Shown: in pieces, positions 17,122-24,222 of the stretch
How positions within the stretch are numbered: position 1 is the first letter of the stretch
Layout: every line of letters starts with the position of its first letter
Made by a program: the position numbers and the translations under genes
DNA from: Thioalkalivibrio thiocyanoxidans ARh2
Lineage (GTDB): Bacteria > Pseudomonadota > Gammaproteobacteria > Ectothiorhodospirales > Ectothiorhodospiraceae
Reading direction: 5' to 3'
Assembly (NCBI RefSeq): GCF_000385215.1
Contig: NZ_ARQK01000041.1
Location: 1 to 52,831, forward strand
Length of the DNA: 52,831 bases
The notes under the pieces: generated by a model
What the model saw: the letters and a program-made list of their open reading frames with translations, nothing else
The model's database searches: none
What the model was told of the DNA's origin: nothing

Positions 17122-19575
17122 GTGACACGCGGAGTGGGCGTGGCAGCGATTCTTGAGCGGGCGGTATCCGGGCCCGGCGGGAGCGCGGCCTTGGGACCGC
17201 GCAGCCGCTCCGCCTGGGTGATTGGCGCCGGTTTCACCATGGTGCTAGTGCTGATGACGGCGTTGATTGCGCTGGGCCTGAACCGTATGACCCAGGTGCA
17301 CGACCGCCTTGAGTTGATCGTGCACGAACATAACGTCAAGACCGAGCTGATCGGCAATATGCGCAACGCCGCACGCGAACGCTCGGTAACCCTGCTCCGG
17401 CTGTCGATCACTACCGATCCGTTCGACGTCGACCAGGGCATCATGGACTTTCGTGGCCACGCCTCGGACTTCATGGTCGACCGCCAGCAGCTGGACGCAA
17501 TGCCGATGACGCCCGAGGAGCAACGGCTCCTGGACGAATCCCGCGGCCTGACCGAGCGTGCGGTCGCAGCGCAGGAACACATCCTCGACCACATCCTCGA
17601 GGACGAGAGAGGGGAAGCCCGAAGCCGCCTGCTCGCGGAGGCCATCCCGAAACAGGAGAGTGTGCTCGAGCACCTGGATGCGATGATCGAGCTGCAGCAG
17701 GAGGCCGGCCTGGCAGCCGTACGCGACACCGCACGACAATACCGTACCGCGGTCGTCCTGATGCTGGCGCTCGGCGGGGCCGCGCTGCTCATAGGCATCC
17801 TCATCACGCTCGGCGTACTGCGGCATACGCGTCGGATTGAATCCGCGCTGTTCGAGGAAAAGGAACGCGCCCAGGTCACCCTGCACGCCATAGGCGATGG
17901 CGTGATCACCACGGACCTGGAGAGGCGGATCGACTACCTCAATCCGGTGGCGGAGCATTTGACTGGATGGGACCAGGCCTCCGCGCGTGGCCAGCCCCTC
18001 TCACGGGTGTTCCACATCATCCGCGAATCTACCGGCGAACGGCTCCACCACCCCTTGACCGGACGCATGCCGGATGCCACGGCGTGCAGTCTGGATCAGG
18101 AGGCCATTCTCATTTCGGCGGAGGGCCGCGAGCGTGCCATCGAGGAGGTCTCGGCCCCCATCCGCAACCGCGAGGGCACCACCATCGGTGCGGCCCTGGT
18201 CTTCCGCGACGTGTCCAAGGCGCGCGTGATGGCGCGCGAGCTGTCCTGGGCCGCAACGCACGACTCCCTCACCTCGCTCGCCAACCGCGCGGAGTTCGAA
18301 CCTCGGCTCAGCCAGCTGGTGGCCACGGCACAGCAGGAAGCCCGCGAACATGCCCTGCTCTACATGGATCTGGACCAGTTCAAGCTGGTGAACGATACCT
18401 GCGGGCACGGAGCCGGCGACGACCTGCTGTGTCAGCTGACCACGCAGCTGCACAACCAGCTCCGCGAGAGCGACACCCTGGCCCGCCTCGGGGGCGACGA
18501 GTTCGGTGTGCTGCTGCCGAACTGCCCACTGGTACAGGCGGAACACATCGCGGAGAACCTGCGCACAACCGTCGACAACTACCGCTTCGAGTGGCAGGGA
18601 CGGATCTTCCGCGTGGGCCTCAGTATCGGCGTGGTCCCGGTCTTCGGCCGCGTGAAGGATACGGTGCAATACATGAGCGAGGCCGACGCCGCCTGCTACC
18701 TGGCCAAGGAACAGGGTCGCAACCGGATCCACGTCTCGCGGGCCGGTGACGCCGAACTGTCGCAGTGCCAGGGAGAGATGAACTGTGTCCAGCGCATTAC
18801 CCATGCCCTGCAGCACAACCGCTTCTGGCTGCACGGGCAACGAATTGTCCCGGTTTCCAGCGATGGGGCCACTCATATCGAGGTCCTCCTGCGCATGGTC
18901 GAAGACGATGGCACAGTGGTCCTGCCTGCCACCTTCATCCCCGCCGCGGAGCGCTACGGGCAGATGCCCGCGATCGATCGCTGGGTGGTCAAACGGGTGT
19001 TGCAGCACGCGGCCACGGACACCGATACCGAGGGCCATTTCGCCGTCAATCTTTCCGGCCAGTCCCTTTGCGACCGAGGCATGCTGGACTACATCGTGGA
19101 CCAGCTTCAGCAAAGCGGTGTCGAGCCCAGCCGGATCTGCTTCGAGATCACCGAGACGGCCGCCATCGCCAACTTGAGCCAGGCCAGCCGCTTTATCCGT
19201 GTACTGCGCGGCATGGGCTGCCGCTTCTCGCTGGACGACTTTGGGACAGGAATGGCCTCATTCGGCTACCTGAAGACACTGAAGGTCGACTACCTGAAGA
19301 TCGACGGCAGCTTCGTCCGGGACATGGGGGATGACCGCGTCAGCCGTGCCATGGTCGAGAGCATCCACCACATTGGACGTGTGATCGGGGTCGAGACCAT
19401 CGCGGAATGTGTCTCGCACGAGAGCCTGCTGGATTCCCTGCGACTGGTGGGCGTGGACTACGCCCAGGGGTTCGGCCTGCATCTTCCGGAACCCCTCGAA
19501 CCATGCCCCGCAAAGCCCGAGGCGCCCGAGGAGAACCGCCGGCGTTCCGGCTCGGTCGCGAGCCAGGAACTGTGA
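17122..19575 (+). CDS. 4-helix-sensor-PAS-GGDEF-EVL cyclic-di-GMP protein
   Basis: 817 residues from the first GTG; later GTGs at 17134 and 17140 are possible starts. A TM helix (~30-55) is followed by a ~155-residue helical periplasmic region of the four-helix-bundle sensor type, then a second TM (~210-232) and a PAS domain (~245-365: AIGDGVITTDLERR). GGDEF has intact RLGGDEFG near residue 454. The EAL domain has EVL instead of EAL near 586 but keeps NLSGQSL, ITETAAIANL and DDFGTGMASFGYLK. EVL occurs in active and inactive relatives, so phosphodiesterase activity is uncertain. It is closely similar to the protein at 36356-39262 from the PAS domain onward, indicating paralogy. Confidence 0.9.
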   Translation: MTRGVGVAAILERAVSGPGGSAALGPRSRSAWVIGAGFTMVLVLMTALIALGLNRMTQVHDRLELIVHEHNVKTELIGNMRNAARERSVTLLRLSITTDPFDVDQGIMDFRGHASDFMVDRQQLDAMPMTPEEQRLLDESRGLTERAVAAQEHILDHILEDERGEARSRLLAEAIPKQESVLEHLDAMIELQQEAGLAAVRDTARQYRTAVVLMLALGGAALLIGILITLGVLRHTRRIESALFEEKERAQVTLHAIGDGVITTDLERRIDYLNPVAEHLTGWDQASARGQPLSRVFHIIRESTGERLHHPLTGRMPDATACSLDQEAILISAEGRERAIEEVSAPIRNREGTTIGAALVFRDVSKARVMARELSWAATHDSLTSLANRAEFEPRLSQLVATAQQEAREHALLYMDLDQFKLVNDTCGHGAGDDLLCQLTTQLHNQLRESDTLARLGGDEFGVLLPNCPLVQAEHIAENLRTTVDNYRFEWQGRIFRVGLSIGVVPVFGRVKDTVQYMSEADAACYLAKEQGRNRIHVSRAGDAELSQCQGEMNCVQRITHALQHNRFWLHGQRIVPVSSDGATHIEVLLRMVEDDGTVVLPATFIPAAERYGQMPAIDRWVVKRVLQHAATDTDTEGHFAVNLSGQSLCDRGMLDYIVDQLQQSGVEPSRICFEITETAAIANLSQASRFIRVLRGMGCRFSLDDFGTGMASFGYLKTLKVDYLKIDGSFVRDMGDDRVSRAMVESIHHIGRVIGVETIAECVSHESLLDSLRLVGVDYAQGFGLHLPEPLEPCPAKPEAPEENRRRSGSVASQEL

Positions 19576-19581
19576 CAGCCC

Positions 19582-19613
19582 CATTCCGCCGGGGCCGAAC
19601 CCCCGGCGGAATG
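19582..19613. terminator. Strong bidirectional hairpin between convergent genes
   Basis: CATTCCGCCGGGG (19582-19594) and its complement (19601-19613) form a perfect 13-bp stem with a 6-nt loop, in the 53-bp gap between convergent genes. There is no U-tract. Confidence 0.6.
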
Positions 19614-19628
19614 GCCAGCCGGCTTGCC

Positions 19629-20000
19629 TCAGTAGCCCATGTTCGGGTGGACGTCCGGCGGGGCCTCCTGGGTCAGCAGCGACCAGGTCAGGTGGGCCAT
19701 GACCTCGGGTGCCACGACCGTATGACGATTACCCCCGTGCTGCATCCCCTCGCGCAGCCGCTGGCGCACCTCGCTCCGCCCGGTCAGGTCATAGACCACA
19801 TCCACCTGGTCACCACGGGCCAGGATCTCCTCGACCGATTCCAGCGGAATTCCCCGCTCCTGCGCCAATTTGCGGCCATCGGTCTCGCCGCGCTCCGATA
19901 CCGCGCAGATATTCATCCCCGGCGTCTGGCTATCCAGCAACAGCTCGAGGAAACGCCCCCCCACGCGGCCCAGACCGACAATCGCGATTTGAATCGCCAT
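19629..20000 (-). CDS. Rossmann-fold NAD(P)-binding mini-protein
   Basis: 123 residues starting at 19998-20000, after AAGGAGGGAG. IQIAIVGLGRVGGRFLELLL is a classical dinucleotide-binding beta-alpha-beta (G-x-G-x2-G). VSERGETDGRKLAQERGIPL and VDVVYDLTGRSEVRQRL resemble the first domain of homoserine dehydrogenase or Gfo/Idh-type oxidoreductases. There is no catalytic domain: the protein ends at VHPNMGY. It could be a stand-alone redox-sensing or regulatory protein or a remnant, but the good SD and clean frame favour a real gene. Confidence 0.7.
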   Translation of the reverse strand: MAIQIAIVGLGRVGGRFLELLLDSQTPGMNICAVSERGETDGRKLAQERGIPLESVEEILARGDQVDVVYDLTGRSEVRQRLREGMQHGGNRHTVVAPEVMAHLTWSLLTQEAPPDVHPNMGY

Positions 20001-20183
20001 CACTCCCTCCTTGGTTTTCGTTATGTCCAGCATGCATCGTCCATGCATCGTCGTGCACGCCCACCGGAGTATAGGGGATATTCCGCGCTCCGCACGCCGG
20101 GGAGACACGGCGAAGGTCGGGCCTTTTGGGCCCATGTGTCGCGCCCCCTACACTCGGCGCATTCACCGCAATGGAGGACCCCC

Positions 20184-20831
20184 ATGAGCCAGCTGCACCT
20201 TCCGATCCGCGTCGACCGCCGCGAACAGGGCAAGATCATCCAGCGCCTGGAGCGTCTGGAGGGCGTGGAGCTGGAATTCACGGATCTCGACGTCGGCGAC
20301 TATGAACTACCCAACGGGGTCGTCGTGGAGCGCAAATCCGCGACCGATATGGTCCTGAGTGTCGTGGACCAGACGCTGTGGGAGAACGCAGCCAAACTGA
20401 AGGCCCAGCATGACAAGGTGATCTACGTGGTCGAGGGGGACCTGTACGAGCCACGCTTCCACCAGCAGGCGCTGGACATCCACCGCGCCCTGACGCACCT
20501 GACGATTGCACTGGGGATCAGCGTACTGCCCTCCAATGACGAGGACACCAGTGGCATGCTGATCTACCTGCTGGGCCTGAATGCCCAGGTGGACCCCGAC
20601 CCGGCCGCCCGGGCAGCCAAGCCAGACAAGCGCCGGGCGGCGGCGGAGTTTATTGTCAGTGGCCTGCCGGGCGTGGAGCCCGACCAGGCCCGCGATCTGC
20701 TGCGCCAGTTCGGCAGCGTGCGCGACGTGATCAATGCGGATGCACAGGCTCTGGCCGAGGTTGAAGGCATGGATGCGGAGCGCGCACAGCGGATCGAGTC
20801 GGTAGTGGCCTACGGCAGCCGCAAGACCTGA
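20184..20831 (+). CDS. ERCC4-domain (XPF/Hef-type) nuclease with HhH tail
   Basis: 215 residues. The N-terminal ~140 form an ERCC4 nuclease: RVDRREQGKI, GDYELPNGVVVERKSATDMV (the acidic and ERK-x3-D metal site of XPF/MUS81/Hef), then IYVVEGD and a helix ending LGISVLPS. The last ~60 residues (LPGVEPDQARDLLRQFGSV; LAEVEGMDAERAQRIE) are a tandem helix-hairpin-helix DNA-binding region. The family cuts branched or flapped DNA in archaea and eukaryotes. A small stand-alone bacterial version is uncommon. There is no helicase domain. GGAGG precedes ATG 20184. It is divergent from the Rossmann mini-protein. Confidence 0.85.
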   Translation: MSQLHLPIRVDRREQGKIIQRLERLEGVELEFTDLDVGDYELPNGVVVERKSATDMVLSVVDQTLWENAAKLKAQHDKVIYVVEGDLYEPRFHQQALDIHRALTHLTIALGISVLPSNDEDTSGMLIYLLGLNAQVDPDPAARAAKPDKRRAAAEFIVSGLPGVEPDQARDLLRQFGSVRDVINADAQALAEVEGMDAERAQRIESVVAYGSRKT

Positions 20832-20976
20832 GGCGACACTGCCTAATGTGTCCCGGCCCTCGCCTGACGTTACAATGCGCGCATAAAGCCCATGCGCGAG
20901 CCACGGGGCCGCGCGGCGGCGCCCGCCAGATCACGGGAACGCGGGGCCGCAATTTACTGATTTCAGGGAGAAACCC

Positions 20977-21300
20977 ATGACGTTTGTCGTTCTCGAGAAC
21001 TGCATCAAGTGCAAGTACACCGATTGCGTCGAGGTCTGCCCGGTCGACTGCTTCCACGAAGGCCCCAACTTCCTTGCGATCGACCCTGACGAGTGCATCG
21101 ACTGCACGCTGTGCGAACCGGAGTGCCCGGCCGAGGCCATTGTGCCGGAGGACGATGTCCCGGAAGACCAGCTCCAGTTCATCGAGCTGAATGCCGAGCT
21201 CTCGCGCACCTGGCCGGTGATCACCGCGCGCAAGGACCCGCCCGACGACGCCGAGGAGTGGGACGGCGTCGACGGCAAACTGCAGTATCTGGAACGCTAG
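20977..21300 (+). CDS. fdxA: 7Fe ferredoxin (3Fe-4S/4Fe-4S)
   Basis: 107 residues, the standard FdxA length. The N-terminal cluster site [14 protein letters not shown] and the second site [12 protein letters not shown] give the [3Fe-4S][4Fe-4S] pattern. The C-terminal ~45 residues ([19 protein letters not shown]) are the usual Azotobacter-type extension. It is a small cytoplasmic electron carrier. GGGAGA precedes the ATG, and TACAAT near 20870 is a candidate -10. Confidence 0.97.
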   Translation: MTFVVLENCIKCKYTDCVEVCPVDCFHEGPNFLAIDPDECIDCTLCEPECPAEAIVPEDDVPEDQLQFIELNAELSRTWPVITARKDPPDDAEEWDGVDGKLQYLER

Positions 21301-21309
21301 TCACCCGCC

Positions 21310-21328
21310 GGGGCCGCCAGGCGGCCCC
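21310..21328 (+). terminator. Hairpin downstream of fdxA
   Basis: GGGGCCGC and its complement GCGGCCCC (21310-21328) form a compact stem 10 nt after the fdxA stop. There is only a weak T-rich tail. Confidence 0.55.
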
Positions 21329-21564
21329 GCATTCCCCTGCCAGGCCCTCCGTGCCGGCGCCCCGTCCCCGCTTCCGCTTCCTTCGCTCATCACCCCGACG
21401 ACGCCCAACACGCCTCGCTGACAAGAACCGTGCGTGACAGCACGTTGTGCACTGGTTGTCTCCGTGATGATTCACCAAGCCCACGCGTTATTCTCTCGTT
21501 ATTTCATCGCCTTAGGGCCAACCCCAACCATCGGGGGCGGACGCGCTGTATCACGGTTGACACA

Positions 21565-21590
21565 GTTGCGGCCCCACGGCCAGGCGCAAC
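21565..21590. promoter_or_regulatory. Inverted repeat, possible activator site
   Basis: GTTGCG (21565-21570) and CGCAAC (21585-21590) are separated by 14 bases and lie 40 bp upstream of the -24 element. The position is close but acceptable for an enhancer-binding protein site. Inference only. Confidence 0.3.
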
Positions 21591-21628
21591 CTATCGTAAG
21601 TTGCTGATCCATCGATGAAACGGGTTTA

Positions 21629-21644
21629 TGGCCCGACTCCTGCT
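21629..21644 (+). promoter_or_regulatory. Sigma-54 (-24/-12) promoter
   Basis: TGGCCCGACTCCTGCT matches TGGCACG-N4-TTGCW at all but two defined positions. GG (21630-21631) and GC (21642-21643) are exactly 10 nt apart. It predicts a start site about 21655 and a ~75-nt leader to the ATG at 21729. A sigma-54 activator with GAFTGA is encoded in the same cluster (25338-26795). Confidence 0.75.
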
Positions 21645-21728
21645 AGTGGATTGCTCGTAGCGCGGCGCCTCGTGCACCTGGGCTACGACAACCGTTCATT
21701 GCTAGCTAGCCACAATGGAGACGTGACC

Positions 21729-22508
21729 ATGAACTTCAAAAAGACCCTGATTGCTTCCGCTATCGCCCTGGCCTTTGGCCTGAGCTCGGGCCTGGCCCTG
21801 GCCAACCCGACCAATACCGCCGATGGCGAAGTCGGTGATCAAACCGCCACCGCCACCTCCTCGGCCGACGGTGGTGGAGCCTCGGCGAACGAATATTCCC
21901 AGGCGTCCGCGATCAATGACTCCGACCTGTCGAACAGCTCCGACAACAGCACGAGCATCTCCGACTCGGGCAACGACAGCTCCGACAACAGCACCGCGAT
22001 CTCCGACTCCGGCAACACCACGGTCTCGGATTCGGGCAACGACAATTCGGACAACAGCCAGAATGTCTCGGATTCGGGCAATGACAGCTCCGATAACAGC
22101 ACGAATGTCTCCGACTCCGGGAATGACAACTCCGACAACAGCATGGCCCACGCGGACGACAACAGTGCAGCCGCCAACAACGGTTCCACCGCCTCGGTAA
22201 CCCGCGATCAGAGTGACAACTCCGACAACAGCACGGCCGTCATGGACTCCGGCAACAGCACCGCAACGGACAGCTTCAACACGACGCTGCAGGTGAACGC
22301 CGTGGTCAGCCAGAACGAGCTGTCGGGGACCGTGACCGGGAACCACGTGGACATCGCGCACCATGCCTCGCAGACGAGTTCCAACTCGATTGGCTCGGAT
22401 TCCTTCGGGGCTCCGGCGGGGATTACTCAGGTGTCGCAGAACAGCGGCGCGAACAGCCTGACCCAGCAGCAGGTCTCGGTGCAGGCGCACCTGAACCTGG
22501 GCAACTAA
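21729..22508 (+). CDS. Secreted Asp/Ser/Asn-repeat protein, Fap-like fibre or adhesin candidate
   Basis: 259 residues. A Sec signal peptide (1-25, ending ALA) is followed by a highly acidic, Cys-free chain. S-D-S-G-N recurs at 78, 92, 100, 114 and 128, mostly 14 residues apart, within ~68-140, and a MDSGN copy is at 172. The C-terminal ~75 residues are different: LQVNAVVSQNELSGTVTGNH and then GITQVSQNSGANSLTQQQV. QNSG-x-N-x(4)-Q resembles curlin-like amyloid repeats, and the same motif recurs in the next gene. Length, repeats and context suggest the exported fibre or adhesin subunit. FapC's C-terminal CxxC is absent, so it is not an ordinary FapC. The first ATG after the sigma-54 promoter was chosen. 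The acidic composition also suits a saline or alkaline habitat. Confidence 0.7.
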   Translation: MNFKKTLIASAIALAFGLSSGLALANPTNTADGEVGDQTATATSSADGGGASANEYSQASAINDSDLSNSSDNSTSISDSGNDSSDNSTAISDSGNTTVSDSGNDNSDNSQNVSDSGNDSSDNSTNVSDSGNDNSDNSMAHADDNSAAANNGSTASVTRDQSDNSDNSTAVMDSGNSTATDSFNTTLQVNAVVSQNELSGTVTGNHVDIAHHASQTSSNSIGSDSFGAPAGITQVSQNSGANSLTQQQVSVQAHLNLGN

Positions 22509-22531
22509 CCGACACGCGCTGTCGAAACGAC

Positions 22532-22558
22532 ATGCGGCGGGGACCATCCCCGCCGCAT
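22532..22558 (+). terminator. Attenuator-like hairpin within the Fap-like operon
   Basis: ATGCGGCGGGGA (22532-22543) and TCCCCGCCGCAT (22547-22558) form a perfect 12-bp stem with a 3-nt loop, followed by TCTTCCT. It would reduce readthrough or protect the 3' end, so that the repeat protein is made in excess over the downstream products. Confidence 0.7.
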
Positions 22559-22586
22559 TCTTCCTGCCATGCTAGAGGATCCGGTC

Positions 22587-22979
22587 ATGTGTAATCCGTC
22601 AGTCCATTGGGGCGGCATCGGTTCGGCTGCCTTGTTGTCCGTCGGCATGCTGCTGGTTACGGCCATCGCCCAGGCCGACGCCCAGCCTGCCAGTGATGCA
22701 GTGATATTCGGCGCGGGCGCCGAGGCGTACGAAGTGGTCGACATGGACACCCTGGACGCACAGCGGGCGCGCCAGGGCGTAACCAGCATCCAGCTCGGTC
22801 AGATCCACTCGCGCATCGACCTTGCGAACAACCACGTCGTCAATTCCACCACCGGCAAGAACCAGGTGGCCGCCGGGGCCTTCGACAACGCCCGCGGGAT
22901 TTCCTCGGTCATCCAGAACAGCGGCAACAATGTCGCCATCCAGGAATCCATGGTCGTGAACATCACGATCAATCCCTGA
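22587..22979 (+). CDS. Small secreted Fap-like accessory protein
   Basis: 130 residues from ATG 22587, preceded by AGAGGA; an in-frame ATG at 22569 has no SD. A signal peptide runs to about residue 33 (ending QADA). YEVVDMDTLDAQRARQG at 48-64 parallels a segment of the protein at 23706. The C-terminus, GISSVIQNSGNNVAIQ (104-119) and VVNITINP, matches the end of the repeat protein upstream. No Cys after the signal peptide. It is probably a minor subunit or nucleator of the same fibre. No enzyme motif is visible. Confidence 0.7.
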   Translation: MCNPSVHWGGIGSAALLSVGMLLVTAIAQADAQPASDAVIFGAGAEAYEVVDMDTLDAQRARQGVTSIQLGQIHSRIDLANNHVVNSTTGKNQVAAGAFDNARGISSVIQNSGNNVAIQESMVVNITINP

Positions 22980-22989
22980 GGGAGCATCG

Positions 22990-23697
22990 ATGACGATCCG
23001 CCATTGTCTTCTTGCACCAGTCGTCGCTACCGCGCTGGTGCTGGCCCCGGCCTTGTCCGCGTGGGGCAGCGGTGCACAGTTTCCCGGCGTGATCGGCTCA
23101 ATGAACGTACCGGTCGAAAGCCTCAAGGATCTGCGCTTTCGCTCGATCGTGCAGCAGCAATACGACTTCAGCTGCGGCTCGGCCGCCCTGGCCACCCTGC
23201 TGACCTACCACTACGACCGCCCCACCACCGAGGTCGAGACCTTCGACAGCATGTTCCGTCGTGGTGATCAGGAGCTGATCCGCGAACAGGGCTTCTCCAT
23301 GCTCGACATGAAACACTACCTGGAGGCCGAACAGGGCCTGCCCGCCGACGGCTTTCGGGTCGGACTCGATGACCTCGAAAACCTGGGGGTGCCGGCGATC
23401 GCGATGATCGAAACCCGCGGCTATCGCCACTTCGTGGTGATCAAGGGACTGGAGGACGGCCAGGTGCTGGTGGGGGACCCCGCGCTCGGGGTCAATAGCT
23501 ACAGCCGAAACGAATTCCAGCGGGTCTGGGTCAACGACATCCTGTTCATCGTCCGCGAGGACGTGGACCTCGCCCGGCATCGCTTCAATGCCTCGGAGAC
23601 CTGGGCCGCTGTTACCCGCGCGCCTATCGAGGCGGGCGTCGTGCGCAGCGACCTGGCCAGTTTCACCTTGAACCTGCCCCGCGCCGGCCAGTGGTGA
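22990..23697 (+). CDS. Periplasmic C39-family cysteine peptidase, FapD-like
   Basis: 235 residues with a signal peptide (cut near ALSA, residue 24). The papain-like C39 domain (~45-195) has QQQYDFSCGSAALATLL, with catalytic Cys62 and the oxyanion Gln at 56/57, His147 (YRHFVVIKG) and Asp163 (VGDPALG). The complete catalytic set suggests an active peptidase. Unlike bacteriocin exporters it is not fused to an ABC transporter and should act in the periplasm. FapD of Pseudomonas has this same stand-alone layout and is needed for fibre export. Plausible substrates are the two small secreted proteins flanking it. The gene follows its neighbour by 10 nt. Confidence 0.85.
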   Translation: MTIRHCLLAPVVATALVLAPALSAWGSGAQFPGVIGSMNVPVESLKDLRFRSIVQQQYDFSCGSAALATLLTYHYDRPTTEVETFDSMFRRGDQELIREQGFSMLDMKHYLEAEQGLPADGFRVGLDDLENLGVPAIAMIETRGYRHFVVIKGLEDGQVLVGDPALGVNSYSRNEFQRVWVNDILFIVREDVDLARHRFNASETWAAVTRAPIEAGVVRSDLASFTLNLPRAGQW

Positions 23698-23705
23698 GCA
23701 ATACG

Positions 23706-24200
23706 ATGAATCGATTTCGATACAGCGCCCTGCTCTCGATCCTGTTGAGCGCCTTGTGGCCTGCCGCCAGCTACGCCCTCGACCCCCTGCCCCAGCCCGG
23801 CGATTATCGCGTAGTACCCGATGAAGTACTGGAAGCCCAGCGCGGTGGCTTCTTCGGGCGCGACGGGCTGGAGATCGCGATCGGCCTGGAACAGATCACC
23901 TCGCTCAATGGCGAGGTCATCCACCACTCAACCCTGCGCCCCCTGAGCGACCTTGCCAGCACAACCGGATGGCCCACCGGCGACCTGCGCTCGGTCATGA
24001 TCCAGACGGGCGGTGCCATGCCTGCAGAGCACTGGACCTCCGGGATGGGCTGGGTCACCACGATCCAGAACGAGCTCGACAATCAGGACATTCAACACCA
24101 GACCATACTGCAACTGGAGTTGGGCAACCTGCAGATGCCGCGCGGCGACCTCAGCCGGGCGCTGGAACAGCACCTGCTCGAACGGGGCGGGGCCTTCTAG
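23706..24200 (+). CDS. Small secreted FapE-like protein with a GG-leader-like motif
   Basis: 164 residues from ATG 23706 (GTG 23691, overlapping the peptidase stop, is an alternative). The signal peptide ends near SYA (23-25). Then comes YRVVPDEVLEAQRGGFFG (34-51), resembling a double-glycine leader with Leu at -7 and Gly-Gly at 47-48, and matching VVDMDTLDAQR of the protein at 22587. The body contains GLEIAIGLEQI and an IQNELDNQDIQ segment (120-130) like the QN-x(3)-N motif of the other two secreted proteins. It could be a fibre accessory subunit processed by the upstream peptidase. FapE similarity is by length, position and motif, not alignment. Confidence 0.65.
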   Translation: MNRFRYSALLSILLSALWPAASYALDPLPQPGDYRVVPDEVLEAQRGGFFGRDGLEIAIGLEQITSLNGEVIHHSTLRPLSDLASTTGWPTGDLRSVMIQTGGAMPAEHWTSGMGWVTTIQNELDNQDIQHQTILQLELGNLQMPRGDLSRALEQHLLERGGAF

Positions 24201-24222
24201 AAAGGCCCCACCCCTGGTGAGC

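Larger units (their letters stand above)
21329..21728. other. Long leader/control region of the Fap-like cluster
   Basis: A 400-bp gene-free stretch ahead of the repeat-protein gene. It contains the inverted repeat at 21565-21590 and the sigma-54 promoter at 21629-21644, listed separately. AT content is raised near 21480-21520, which would suit a bending or IHF-type site, but no clear IHF consensus was found. Confidence 0.5.

Noticed and set aside
21940-22150. Tandem-looking DNA repeats that might be read as a CRISPR array
   Set aside because: They are in-frame codons of the S-D-S-G-N repeats of a signal-peptide protein; unit lengths vary in multiples of three and there are no unique spacers.
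21729-22508. Calling the repeat protein FapC outright
   Set aside because: The usual Cys-x-x-Cys near the C-terminus and the FapC repeat pattern are absent; only the genomic context and a curlin-like tail are similar.
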